A DNA stretch of 64,000 nt from Mytilus galloprovincialis (lineage: Eukaryota > Mollusca > Bivalvia > Mytilida > Mytilidae): NCBI RefSeq assembly GCF_965363235.1, contig NC_134847.1:53848439-53912438 (forward strand), read 5' to 3'. The notes below the pieces were generated by a model, which saw nothing but the letters and a program-made list of their open reading frames with translations, searched no databases and had not been told where the DNA came from. Positions 37,291-49,709 of this stretch are shown here, one piece after another (position 1 is the stretch's first letter; each line of letters opens with the position of its first letter). The position numbers were made by a program, and so were the translations under genes.

Positions 37291-38491
37291 GAAAAAAAAT
37301 GTTGTTATATCATTTCTTGTGTGACGTTACGGTTTACATTCTGACGTCAAACGCGCGATACAACATCAGAGTTATAATGTTATCTAACAATTCGGTCTCA
37401 GGACTTAAATTCTTTGAATCGTTTATGGGAGGATTTAACATTCATAAATACAATTCAAATATAAGTAAAGTAATGAATAAGGTTGTTAAATTTGATATAT
37501 GCCTTTTTGTGCTTCTTTGTTAAATATTTGTCTGTTTTTATTATAATTAAGATACTTATGGTACTTGTTCATCCTGTCATTATGTTAGTGTTTATGATAA
37601 TTCTCGTATTCTTGTCTTTAATTTTTGCTCATGTGCTTTGTCTGTATGCCATTTGGTGTTACTTTGATACATATAGGGTGGATCTGTTCTTTTACATCCG
37701 GTTATTGTGCTATTGTAAAACTTGTTTGTATGTTCGTTTTTGCTATGTGTTTTGTCTAAATGCCTTTTTATGTTATTTGATCTTATTTGATACACATTTG
37801 ACATTGCTCTGTACTTATACATCCCGTCATTGTGCTATTGTACTATGGTAAATTTGTGTATTCTTGTTCTTATTTTTTGCTTGGTCTATATGCCATTGTT
37901 GTTAACATAATGAAATTTTACGCGACTGTCAGGAATATGACAGTTGTTTTCCATTCGTTCGATGTTCGAACTTTTTACAATTTGTTAGGAACTATTCGTG
38001 TTAAATTTTTCTTGGAATGGGATGTTTTTTCATTTTACCTTTTACCATACAATCTCATTTGCCTCAAATCGACCATGTTATTTTGATACCAGGATCAATC
38101 TTTGACTCTATTTTAACAAGTTATAAAATCTTTTCAAATGAAAGGCGAATTATTGTGAAACGTCAGAGAACTGTTGAAAACAAAGGCATCCGAACTAAAT
38201 TTGTCGAAAGTAATCTGTTGAGCAACCCATATTTCACCCAATTTCCCGCCAAAATTTTGGGTTGAAGGCCTAATATTTTTTTCCCCTTATCGGTGACCGA
38301 TGTACTTTATTTGCTCATTCTTTGAAGCAATATTTCAGCTTTTTATATTAGTTTTGGACCATGTATCACTGATTAAATTGTTCTGAAAAGATGCGAAGTC
38401 TGGAACTTGCAAATTCACACTTCAACCCGGTAAACTACTTTCATCAACTGGCTCATTTACTCAATGTGTTTCAATCTATATACTTCTTAAA
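37291..38491. repeat. Right part of copy A, no gene recognised
   Basis: This is AT-rich sequence with phrases such as TTGATACATATAGGGTGG and CATCCCGTCATTGTGCTATTGT that are repeated within it and look like a dispersed mussel repeat. It contains TGACGTCA-type words near 37343. Short ORFs here are not conserved against copy B (51090-52282). Confidence 0.5.
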
Positions 38492-41400
38492 CTAGCCACT
38501 AAGATTAAGAAAAATACTCTATACAGCCGGACAGCAAATCTCATAATGGCGTCGATTTTATTATTCTGGTCACGTGATTTTCAGTTCAAAAAATGGCAGT
38601 TTTTAGCAACGGCATTGACGCCACGAAATCGACGGCGTAAAGCTATTTTGTGTATTTAGCATGCTTAACCAAATACATCATTAAATACGGCAGGTTTCAA
38701 ACTTTAACTTCGTTATTCATTTAAGAATGAAAAAATAGAATTTCCTTGATTATTTGATTGGGAAAGATGAAAAAACGTGCCGCGGCCGTGACACTTCTCG
38801 GTAAATAAATGTAAATTGAAGTGACACACGGAATGGTAACGTATTTTCCTTTATAGGGATGATACCTCCTGATATTATGAACATGAAATGCCTATTGATA
38901 CAAAAACTCGCCAGGTAAAACGGCATTGTGTCAATTCAACAGGCCCAAAACTAGCGACCGGCCAAAAGGAGATAACTCGAATGAAAAGTCGTTGAAGGGA
39001 CGGCTGATCAGAAACGAGAGAAAATAACCATTTCGCTCAATTTTAGTAAGTGAAAGAGTTCATTCTGGGGTAAAATATCCAATAATTTATCAGTGTGCGA
39101 AGGAAAATGTGTAAATATGAAAAATACCTTGAATATTACAATTAATCATTGGAATGAGGGCACCTGTCAGGTATCAAGACCAAAACAGTGAGAGAAAGTA
39201 TAATAGAATGTATGTCTGCTTTGGTAAATCACTATTTAATTACATATTGCATAAAAATATCTGATAATCATCTAGAAATCGGGGAAATTGCAAATATTAT
39301 TACATATTCAGTTTAAAAAATATATTACTACAGCTTCAGAAGAAAAATAAAAAAAAAGTTTTCTATATGGTTATTTTTTTACATAAAGTGAGGGGTTTTG
39401 GACCAGTAAATTGTTAGAAAAAAAATACTTGCCCAAAGCTTTGGTGTTAAAATTCCATCATTAAAGGGGGGAATGTTGCAGAATATTCCCTGATTGCATG
39501 TGTATACCTCTATTTTGTCATATATATATATACTTTGATGGAAATAATTATTTCATGGCATACTTTTTAGAAGAATCATAAATTATTATTCTTGAATACA
39601 CATAAATTCTTCATTTTGATTCAGCATTCAGTGATGCAGAAACATATTGTTTCTTAGTAGATCTACATAAAAATATATTTTATAAAGATTATGGGTATAA
39701 AATGTACAATTTTGCTGTTATACATTCTATTCTAGAATAATGTTTTTAGAGAATTTCTGTTAAGTTAAGACCCAATGTCAGTTATATCTGTGAACTTATT
39801 AAATGTTTATTTCCATTCTAAATATGTTTATCTATGCAAGTAATTATTAAATGTAACAATTTCTAGTCACTGGCGATAGGATATCATATATAGCCTTGAC
39901 AATTTTGATTAAAAATTGAATTAATCAAAGTACTCTATAAGAAGGCTTTACCAAAAATGTAATTTCTATGCGTTTGTAAGTAGCAATAATACAAAGTAAT
40001 AAAAATTTAGAAAAAATAATAAATAATAAAAACAAAATCAGGGCTTTATTTCATTTTGTATTGAGAGACTGATTAAAAAAGTAAAATCTATTCCTGAAAA
40101 AATAGATGTCATAAAAATATTGCATTTTATATTGAACTTTGTTCTCTGCAGTGGTTTTTCATTCTAACTATATATTTAGATTTGGACCGATAGTGACACT
40201 GTCATGTGTTTTGTTGTGTGCTGTCTCATTTTAGAAAAGGGGTTATATTGTAAAATATAAATTCTGAAATGTAGTAGTTTAAACTTTCTGTTTTTTTTTA
40301 AATCATTTGGCTTAGGAGATATTATATATATCTAAGCATAGAATATGGATACCCATACAGTCCTCTTGAGTCATGTCTGTTTAACATTTAAGATAAAGTA
40401 AATTTTATATTTTTCTAGAATAAAGTAAAACTGAAAATAGCTTTCTCGCTAATTATATGTAATTCAGTGGGATAGTAATGCATGTACTCAAATTGAAAAA
40501 AAAAACAATCACAACATTCAACAGCTTGAGCCATGGAGTGTGAAAAATAATTATATAATGAATATAACCTTTTTATATAATTCATATAATATATAGTATA
40601 ATATATATTGACATAATGTTCTCAAATAATATATACCATATGAGACATATGATATATAACCATTTCTGGTAACATATATATATAGACTGAAATATGTGTA
40701 ATAATGAAGAATTAAAAAAAATACCATGTTGACCTGATACATAAATCCTCAATCATCAAATGCAGGTGCATGCAGCTGAACAATTGTAAAAAAAGAATGA
40801 ACTAGACTAAGTATTCATTAATAGAGATTAATTTACTAAAAGGTAAACTGGATGCAGATGGAACAATTATTGAATGACTGCTAGAACCTGGAAGATGAAT
40901 AGGGAACAAGCACAAGCAATATTATATTATGAAGTGATATCATCTTCATTCATTTGAAATTACATATGAAAGCTACAAAATAAGGATCTGACTCTCTTCA
41001 AACTGTTTTCCTCTGTTATTTATCTATGATATATCTGATCTCAGAATGTTTACACTGGACATGTCATTCTTTTACTGATTCAGGACAAAACCTGACAAGT
41101 GTCACAATAATTTACACCTGGACTTCCCAAAAAATAATGCACTGCTAAAGGGATGTTATTGGGAGGTTTGTGTACATTTTATTACATGTTTAATGCGCTG
41201 AATTCATAACATTTGTGTGATTTATATGAAAGTAAAACAAATTTTGTTCATTTTTAGTATTTTTGTGTACTGGGGCATGAAAAAGGGAAATAAATTACAC
41301 AAAAAATAACAGATTTTGTTCATTTCAAATGACATGTTGACTGTCTTTTCATTAGTGGCAAGTCTGTCATATTTCGGAGCTGTTTTAGTCAAGAGCAGAG

Positions 41401-41921
41401 CAGTTTCATCAAAAAGAGAAGGGAGTCCCCGCAGGGCCTTACCAATTTGTGATGTGTACTGGAATTGTGCTCGTGTGTAAACAAGGAAGGGTAACGTCAT
41501 GTGACTACCCCAGTTCTGTTCTCCATGCTCCAGTTTATCAATATAAACTTATCATATTTATTTTTCCTAAGTAAAACGGGTTTGTGTCAATTCGTCCAGA
41601 GTTGAATATTTGTTAATGACAGTCGATGTTGAAAAATGGCGGTTCCGAAGGCTGAAAATAAATGACTTGAATTTCTGATTCAACGATGAAATTATTTGAC
41701 TTCTCATATCTTTTAAATACTTGTTAAAATTATCATATCATGCATACCGCTCGTGATACGTTTAGTTTCTTATAATTTAACAAATTCACGATTTCCTGCC
41801 GGGTCGTCTTCCGCGGGGAATTATTTTTCTACGCAGCGACATCTGTTGACGACGTTCTTTTAAATTATCTCCACTTGATTCTCGAATAATAAATCCGGGT
41901 TTTTAACGGACAAATCAGGGA
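38492..41921. other. Single-copy spacer between copies A and B
   Basis: No gene is supported. A - strand ORF at 41222-41500 has a 5' half that reads like protein (TLPFLVYTRAQFQYTSQIGK) but no splice context or family was recognised. The rest is AT-rich. Confidence 0.5.
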
Positions 41922-44900
41922 TACACCTTTGACCTCCTTTTCTTCAGAATATAAATGATTTAGTTTCTTCAATGTGGATTTAAAAAAAAATGCTACTTTC
42001 TTAGTTCTTTATTAGACACAATGCAAGCATACTGTTGTTACAATATCTGATGACAGTAGTTCATGGATAAAATGAGATTGTTATTTATGTACTTTATTGA
42101 AAATTATCATAAAAAAAGCTAATGCAATATGATGTATGATAAATGATCAAAGTGTCACTGCTCCAAATAGTTGTACCTTTTTAAGTTTACAGAGAAAATG
42201 TTAGAAACTATGTTAAAGATGGTATATGTATGGTTTCATTTAAAAATGGTTTATTTAAAGATTGCATTGATGATGGTGTTTTTGGTTGAAATAATGGTTC
42301 AAATTTAAAAAAAAAAATGTAATTTTTAATTTTGATTGTGTTTGCCATAACATTTAGTGACTATATAACCAGTATTATCATGTATATAAATATGTTAAGT
42401 ATTATTTATTTTTTACACAATTTTTGTATTTCTTAAATGTTAATATTTAAATATGTGATACAGAGCTTTTAATATTACAGCGTAATAAAGAAAATATACA
42501 AAGTTTTGTTTCGTTGCTAAATAAATTATTGTACGAAAATCAAGTAAATATATCAAAAAGGATAATTAGTCAAGGATCTCTAAAACAGTTCTATTGAAAC
42601 AATTCTATTCTAGGTCCTTTTGTTTTATACATTTATAGAGATAAGTCCAAATGAAAGTTGGATTGATTCTCCCAAACCTACTATTATGTGTTGGTTTCTA
42701 TAGGACTTTTTACCAACATCTCTATAGGCCAATTAAGGTTAAGTTACAGGTTCACTTAGTTTCTCCATTCAAACTCTTCTGTCCTAAACACATTGGAGTT
42801 ACCTTAGCATTTTGAAGGAACTTTTAATCAACATAATTCAAAATTTGCACAATGATTGGTAATGTGCAAATCTGTTTTGGGCATTTATGATTAGTGTTCT
42901 CATATGCATGCTGCTTTACATGTGTGGAACTTATTAAAAATGTGTCCTTCAGCATTCTTTGAACCTTCACAGTTATTGCACACAGAGCAAAACGAAACTG
43001 TTGTCTCACATGTGATCAAGTCACATAATGCAATACATAGGGGTTACAATAGATCCACAGAGACAGTGTAATCTATTTGTATAAAGGTTTATAGTTAAGG
43101 ATGTAGATGACCTGGATACTTCATACCTTGTATGCAGATACCTTATGTTATGAAGTTTTTCCTTAGTCAATAACCTCATTTTCATAGTACAGTGATTGCT
43201 TGATAAAAAATTGTCAAGTGAAATACTCACTTGTTATGAGTAATATGATAACTGTATTTGGTATGTGTGTCCTTGCAATGTGTACACGTCTTTCAGATAT
43301 GGTTCATCTGACCTCAACCTCATTTCATGGATTATTAATCAAGGTTTAAGTTACAAGGTATGTTCTTTATCTCAGATACATAAAGCAGTAATTGTCATGT
43401 GTAAACGCCCAGATTTCATCTGATCTTAACCTCAGTTTTATGGTTCATTGGACAATGTTAAGTTTTTGTATGGTATCTTTCTTAGATACAGTAAACCATA
43501 GGGCCACCACATTTTCCTTGTTCATTTGAAAATATATTTGGTTTTGTCGAGCCTTCGACTTGTGTGGAACATCAAGACATATTGATCCTACATTCCGTCC
43601 TTGGCGTCGTCATCGTAGTTTTTGAAATTTTAATAACTTTCTTAAACTATCCTGGATTTCTACCAAACTTGGACACAAGCATATTTATGATCATTAGATA
43701 GTATCCAGAAATAAATTAAAAAAATTAATCCTGTTTTTTCATATTTTACTTATTTTTCTGCCAGTTAATATTACATTCACTCTGTGGTCAAAGTTTTTAA
43801 AATTTTAAAATAACTTCCTTAAACTATCCTGGATTTCTACCATACATGAACAGAAGCTTGTTTATGATCATAAGACAGTATCCAGAAGTAAATTTTGTAA
43901 AAATAAATCCTGTTTTTCCGTTTATTACTTATAAATGACTTTGTTTTTCTACACATTCACTCTGTGGTTAAAGTTTTTAGAATTTTAATAACATTCTTAA
44001 ACTATCCTGGATTTCTACCAAACTTGGAAAAAAGCTTGTTTTTTGTCAGTAGATGGTATGCAGAAGTAAATTTTGTAAAAAAAAATCATTTTTTCCTTTC
44101 TTACAAATGGACTTAGTTTTTCTGCCAGTGTAACACTACATTCACTCTGTGGTTAGTTTTTTTTTAAAAATTTTAAATGATTTTTAAAATCATGGATTTC
44201 TACCAAACTTGGACAGAAGCTTGTTTATGATCAAAAGCTAGTATCTAGAAGTAAATTTTGTATAAATATATTTCCTGTTTTTTCGGTTTTTTACTTATAA
44301 ATGGACTTAGTTTTCTTCCAGTTTAAATTACAGCGCAGTTCAAGTTTATTTATTAGATTCATTAAGTAGGCGAGACACTTGGTTCCGTGGAACCCTTACA
44401 TATTTTTGTGGTGTTGTCCTTTTCTTGGAAACTATAAGCAATAGGGCCACCATATTTATTATGTTGTCTGGGCCATTGGCGTTGTGTTGATTGGTATAAC
44501 TATTGTCCAAAAGTTTCTGTATGCCAGGTATAGTAATTGTGAGTGATGGTATGACTTGATTTGAACTTTTTATCTGGTATATTATTTTCTGTTTCAGTGC
44601 ATGGTGAAAACTGATAGTAATTGTTCGTTTAGTATGGTGACCCGTTGGTTGGTGCCAGTTATTTACTGGCAATCTTATTTTAGGGAAGCATTTTTTTAAG
44701 CTTATGCCATCATCGTCATCGTCGTCTAATCGTTGTAAAATATCTCAAGAATCTTCTCTGAAACTACTGGGTCTAATACCTGCAAAATTTAACTGAATGT
44801 TACTGAGAGTATCTTGTATATAAATTTTATCCGAAGTGTTTATCCATCAGCAAACATAACCACCATGGGTAAAAATAGAACAGGGTTCAGATTCAGTATT

Positions 44901-45550
44901 TGGCTTAAGGTAGTTCTCAGAAACTAAAGCAGTTCGATCAAATCTGACAAGGGTAAACATGTTAAATATGTCAAGATCTATCAGCCATGAAATTGTTTGA
45001 AGAACCAACCAACCCATTGTTTTGTTGCTGCCACTGAATTGGTATACCGTAATGATAAAAAAAATTTGTAGTTTTTATGTCTCTCTTGACGGAGTCAAAA
45101 CGCGAGACATAGCTTACTATGCTATTTCCGACTTAAAAATGTATTAGTTTGTGTTTAGGTCTATTTCGTGGTGAACCACAAGTTGTAAGGTCAATGATAT
45201 TTGGATTGCAGTTGTATAGGCATTGGCACATCTCATTTCCATGGAGATTATTTGGCACTGCCCCATCAGTCATGGTTTATTGACTTTAAAGCTTTTGCTT
45301 ATTTTACATGTATTAGTTTGTGTGATTAGGTCAGTTCAAAGGGAACCATTAGTGGTAGGCCAATGTTAAGTGGTATTCAAGTGTATAAGCATTAGCACAT
45401 CTCCTTTCCATGGAGATTATTTAGACCCGCCCCCTCAGTCATGGTCTATCGACTTTGAAACTTTTGCTTAGTATACATGAGTTAGTTTGTGATTTAGATC
45501 AGTTTAAGATGTGCTGCTAATGTTAAGTCAATGATATTTGGTATGCATAT

Positions 45551-46283
45551 TGTAACGAGCTCGCCTTTCGCTACAATTTTGGGTTCAGTGCATTAAGTGT
45601 CTCAGTTGCGAGCATGAACCGATATCGTTAATATGGCTAGATAACTCAAGATTTTATAAGGATAAGTGATTTTATTAGCGGTCGGATTGTATCGACTGCT
45701 TTAATTATAGTAATAGTAATAGTAACAATGACAAAAACAACTGGTCAGTTCTAACCACAATTCTTGGTATAGTTTAACCACAATTCTTGGTAAAGTTTAA
45801 CCTCAATTATTGGTATACTTTAACCATATTTAGTGGGATACTTTAACCGGCACAGTTATTGGTATAGTTATACCACAGTTCCTGGTTATCATTAACCACA
45901 ATAATTGGGTATCTTTAACCACAATTATGGGTTGTAACCAATGTCTACTAATTAATTATTACTTAATTATAAGTGTCATGGCTGCCTTCACCAAGGGTTC
46001 GTAACGTTCTGTGTATATCGACAGAATGAACACCCAAGAGTAATTTCTGAAGCCTTTTATAGTAGAACTGACCAATCACGTGATATCATAATACACTCAT
46101 ACAAGGTAAATCAGCATCATAAAGTCAATCATGTGAAACAAATGTAAACCTGTTTCCTATAGGTAAACAGGTCAACAAGAATAATTATTTATATATATAC
46201 ACAATAGTAAAACAACATTATAAACATGGTGCATCAATAGAAAACAATGATAACATGAATAAGTTAATTGGTAGGACGTAACA
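45551..46283 (-). repeat. 3' LTR (left)
   Basis: It runs from TGTAACGAGC to GTAGGACGTAACA on + and starts TGTTACG on -. At 45751-45935 it holds eight diverged units of about 23 bp (TTTAACCACAATTCTTGGTATAG type). It differs from the right LTR at four positions, in CGCCTTTCG, ATTATTACTT, GAAGCC and CAGCATCAT. Confidence 0.93.
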
Positions 46284-46296
46284 TTGCCCCCCTCTT
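46284..46296 (-). promoter_or_regulatory. Polypurine tract
   Basis: The - strand reads AAGAGGGGGGCAA directly before the TGTTACG start of the 3' LTR. This is the expected place and composition of the plus-strand primer. Confidence 0.85.
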
Positions 46297-46599
46297 AGTT
46301 GGCGTTTGTCCTCAAACAAGATGAATATGATCAGAATAAAGAAATGAGAGAAATGGATTTCTAGCATGTTTTAGGTATACTTGAACTTACTAATCAACTT
46401 ATTCGGTCCACTATATAAAACAAACACAAACATGAATTATGAAACAATCAAATTAAACACATTATAATAATTCACAAATTGTCTATCTTCAGTATCTTAA
46501 AATCTTCCACATCTAAATGAAGGTAAATGTAATTTTTGAAAGTTTAAAGTCTTTTGTATATTGCGGTTTTATTTTACAGTTCACGACCAAACATCTCGA

Positions 46600-47219
46600 C
46601 ACTGCGACATTTCGAGTCCCTCACAGTTGGATAATCTTTATGCTATTGAAAGCAGACGAAAATGTTCACGGTCCTAGTCCTAATGGTTTTCACAACACAA
46701 GAGAGCCAACATGTCTTCCATTGTCTGATTTAATCTCCCAACCACACCATCACTTCCCGGGTGCAATGGTGTGGTTCTAGTTTTATCTATCTCAAGAATG
46801 CACTACATCTCTCTAAAGACCTGGGACTATTAATTAGTACCCTGGTCAAAATGTATCATTTTTGAAACAACAAAAAAGACCACGAAAAAATCTTGACTAA
46901 AACACCAGTCACTGATATCATCTATTGACCTTTCTTTAATTTGGATCAATCTTTCAAGATCAGGATCTTCATGTTGTTCTCTCCTTAAAGTGTCGAGTGG
47001 TATACCTCCATTATGTAACAAACTCAGAATGTATTGATGGTCATCACGGACCTCTACATTGTGCGTAAGTGACTCACCAGAACCTTCTGTTTCCACGTTT
47101 ATTACATTGATACCCATCTCTTCACCAAGGATTTCAGTTTTAATGAACTGCTGCTCTTTTTGTTCAACCTTGTCGCAATACCCACAATTTGTGTCAGAAT
47201 ATAGTATTCGTGAGTTCAA
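46600..47219 (-). pseudogene. Integrase linker and core relic of the LTR element
   Basis: The frame at 46830-47219 contains a linker typical of the segment before gypsy integrase (IPLDTLRREQHEDPDL) and runs into DQGTN at about 46847, where two stops follow at once. The same frame then continues with TTPLHPGSDGVVGRLN. The position that in this family holds the catalytic Glu, just before RFN, is Gly here (46737-46739). The zinc-binding part and the first catalytic Asp are missing. It is not functional. Confidence 0.8.
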
Positions 47220-47240
47220 CTGGAAATTAATTTTTGAGTT

Positions 47241-47960
47241 TCAATTTGCAACAGAACAACTGGAGATTTGATGGGTACTGTTAACTCCACCAATGATATC
47301 ACCAACAACAGCTGATTGACCCTTCTTTAAGACTAAAGGTTTATCAGATGCATCTAATATTCTTAAAGGGAAATGCTTGCGGTCAGTTTTCAAAATTGAT
47401 CTTGCCAAAAGCATATAATTACTTTCAGTAAATTTCTCAGATGGTTCAATCATCATGGACTCTGATCTAGATAAAACATTACTAGGAATACCTGTTAACA
47501 GTACTTCTGTATAAGGATTAACTGTAGTTGTTTCCTCAGATAACGATCCGACAACAACTTTTATCCATACATGAAGCAAACGACGGTATCTTAGTTTTAT
47601 TATCTATTGTCAGATTATAGTCCTTTACCGAAATATCACATCTATATTTGCCTAAAAATCTAAACCAAGCATCCCTTCATTTAAAACGTCAGCATACCAA
47701 ACTTCATGTTGAAATGGTTCATCGTACAAATGGAATTCGACTTTACATTTACCAAGAAATGGGGTTGATTCTCAAGGTGCCATTAATAAATTTGTATTAA
47801 TCTTTTCCAAGTGTTCTGTTACATAATTGGGTAAGTGAGATGATAGGATATCTGATCTCAAAATAGTTATAGTTGTACCAGTATCAACTAACATATTGAC
47901 AGGTACATTATTAATTTTACTGTAGTATAAAAGAGTATTTCTTCATTGGACCATAAAGTT
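47241..47960 (-). pseudogene. Protease and pol spacer relic of the LTR element
   Basis: The aspartic protease active-site triad DTG is visible in VNMLVDTGTTITIL (Asp codon at 47883-47885). An in-frame TGA lies 37 codons on, at 47772-47774. Downstream, 47241-47579 is an open 112-codon stretch with the look of the segment between protease and reverse transcriptase (LLARSILKTDRKHFPLRI). Reverse transcriptase should follow but does not. Confidence 0.78.
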
Positions 47961-48048
47961 CTGGCTACAATTTCATTGGGTCTTTCTTATAAAACCTGTG
48001 TCGTGTCCTGACCCTTGGACGCGACCCTTCCTAGTTTCTCTCAGACAT

Positions 48049-49632
48049 TTAACCATCTTCTGTTGTTTTGGGACCATCTTTCTTATCTTGTCCCTTTTTA
48101 CTTTCATTTTCCTGAAAGAATCTATTTCCTGGTTGATTGTTCTGTTTTTGTTCCTTATTGTTATTGTTTTGATTCTTTCGGAAGTAATTTTTCTTCCCTT
48201 GTTGTTTTTGATGAAAATCTGAACTCTGAGACAGAGAATCATTTACGAATTTAATGGAAGAAATTTCGTCTTTCACAGTCTTCATTAAATTTTCAAAGAG
48301 AGGATCTAGTTCTGTTTTTGCGTCAGTTTTGTCTGAATTTTCTTCAGTGGTGATGCAAACTGTCCTATGCCTAGCCCTATCTGCGGATTTGCATGTTTCC
48401 AAACGAATAGCAAGGGTTTCAGCGTGAGTGATATTCTCCGGTTGCGTTTGTCGGAGACGTATTCTCACATCTGGGTCGTCAAGAGCATCTATAAAGTAAT
48501 CAACTGACAGCGTATCTAACAACCCTGTATTTGCTTTTGGGTATGCTTGTCTAGTTAGTTTCATTATAGAAGTGGCAAGTTCTGATATTGACTCATCTCT
48601 TTTTCGAAAACGACATTGGAGCTGTGCCCTGTACATTTCCGACTTGAATTCACTCCCAAACTTTCTAGCTAAAGCCATTCTTAGTTTATCATAATCTCGT
48701 CGCTCAACTTGGTTCAAATCACTCAAAACTGCCCTTGCAGAACCCTTTAAACTACTGGCTAAGTAAAGACCTTTACTATGGGTTTCCCATTTATTTAAAT
48801 CGGCCAAAATTTCAAATTGGGAAACATATTCTTCCCAATCTTCTGTACCATCAAAAGAAGGTGGCTTCATTTTTATTTGCCCCGATGAAAAATCTGGCGA
48901 TGTATTCATACTTGTTTTATAAGTTTTAACCTCTGTCCGGGATTTATCATCTGCTGGGGTACTCCCTAATAGTGGTGAACCGAAACTTGGTTTTTCAAAC
49001 AATGGTGTTTCATTGATTGGAATATCACTCTTTTGATTTTCCAATTTAGGCGTGTCTGGAATCATGCTAATGGACCCCCATCTTAACTTAGATAATTCAC
49101 CGTCAGGTAAGGTTGTGGACTTGTTATTACCAGTATCATTAAGTGGTGTTTGTTGTATTTTGATTGATTCAGTTTTATCTGTAACCTCTATTGACTTGGA
49201 CAGACATTCTACTTTTTGTGTTAAATCAACTTGTGATTGACTCAACTCTCTCACTTCTTGTTTTAATATTTTTACAGTTTCCGCCAAAGAACTCATGTGA
49301 CTTGCCAAGGTATCTATAGTATTTCCCATAGTATTTTGCGTATCAGCTAATACTTCTTGTGTTTCTTTAACATTAGTAACAGTATCACCAATCGTATTTA
49401 TGGCTGCAACTAAGTCTGAGAACTGACTGGTAATATTGTCACATACAGCATTGAAAGAAATCTTATTTGAGTGAATTTCTTTATAAACCCTCTCAAATAT
49501 GCATTCAACCATTTGCTCATTTTCTGACCTTCGTCCTGTACCAGATCTAGGTTCAGTTTTATCTAAATCCTCTTCAGTATGAGGATCAGACTGACTCAAA
49601 TATCCTTCCTCAAATTCATTTAACTCAGCCAT
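48049..49632 (-). CDS. Gag polyprotein of the LTR retrotransposon, 527 aa
   Basis: This is an intact ORF that starts 78 nt inside the 5' LTR on the - strand. Residues about 75-150 are heptad-like with few prolines and predict a coiled coil. Residues about 255-420 match the Retrotrans_gag capsid-like fold (PPSFDGTEDWEEYVSQFE, LASSLKGSARAVL, ALARKFG). The tail from about 470 is Asn, Gln and Lys rich (FRKNQNNNNKEQKQNNQ). I see no CCHC zinc knuckle, so the basic tail may bind RNA instead. Gag assembles the cytoplasmic particle that packages element RNA. Its integrity, against the broken pol behind it, is the main oddity of this element. Confidence 0.92.
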   Translation of the reverse strand: MAELNEFEEGYLSQSDPHTEEDLDKTEPRSGTGRRSENEQMVECIFERVYKEIHSNKISFNAVCDNITSQFSDLVAAINTIGDTVTNVKETQEVLADTQNTMGNTIDTLASHMSSLAETVKILKQEVRELSQSQVDLTQKVECLSKSIEVTDKTESIKIQQTPLNDTGNNKSTTLPDGELSKLRWGSISMIPDTPKLENQKSDIPINETPLFEKPSFGSPLLGSTPADDKSRTEVKTYKTSMNTSPDFSSGQIKMKPPSFDGTEDWEEYVSQFEILADLNKWETHSKGLYLASSLKGSARAVLSDLNQVERRDYDKLRMALARKFGSEFKSEMYRAQLQCRFRKRDESISELATSIMKLTRQAYPKANTGLLDTLSVDYFIDALDDPDVRIRLRQTQPENITHAETLAIRLETCKSADRARHRTVCITTEENSDKTDAKTELDPLFENLMKTVKDEISSIKFVNDSLSQSSDFHQKQQGKKNYFRKNQNNNNKEQKQNNQPGNRFFQENESKKGQDKKDGPKTTEDG

Positions 49633-49690
49633 ATTTACAACAAAATATATTTATGTATAAATATTTAATTTGAAAACACTTTTTAAAAGT

Positions 49691-49708
49691 GTCCCGTCGG
49701 AGGTACCA
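49691..49708 (-). promoter_or_regulatory. Primer binding site
   Basis: One base after the 5' LTR end on the - strand is TGGTACCTCCGACGGGAC, which begins with the TGG that pairs with a tRNA CCA end. I could not assign the tRNA. Confidence 0.65.
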
Positions 49709-49709
49709 A

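Larger units (their letters stand above)
32547..38491. repeat. Duplicated block, copy A (5.9 kb)
   Basis: It is colinear with 41922-52282 from TACACCTTTGACCTCC to CTATATACTTCTTAAA. Over the first roughly 525 bp I count about ten substitutions, near 2%. Copy A has two insertions absent from B (35172-35479 and 36394-36562), and B has one absent from A (the LTR element). Small indels also differ, for example 26 bp near 34005 that B lacks and 24 bp near 45098 that A lacks. The content is nested non-autonomous repeats; no gene was found. Confidence 0.93.

Noticed and set aside
37483..37851. Hydrophobic 122-codon ORF, with a 129-codon partner at 51174-51563
   Set aside because: The two copies differ in frame and length through indels, and the DNA contains internal repeat phrases; it looks like a T-rich dispersed repeat.
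38017..38265. 82-codon ORF kept in both duplicates (51810-52058)
   Set aside because: All six codon differences that I found between the copies change the amino acid, so there is no sign of protein-level constraint.
46517..46780. Plus-strand 87-codon ORF
   Set aside because: It is antisense to the integrase relic of the LTR element.
48015..48254. Hydrophobic plus-strand ORFs resembling membrane proteins
   Set aside because: They are antisense to the Asn/Gln/Lys-rich tail of gag.
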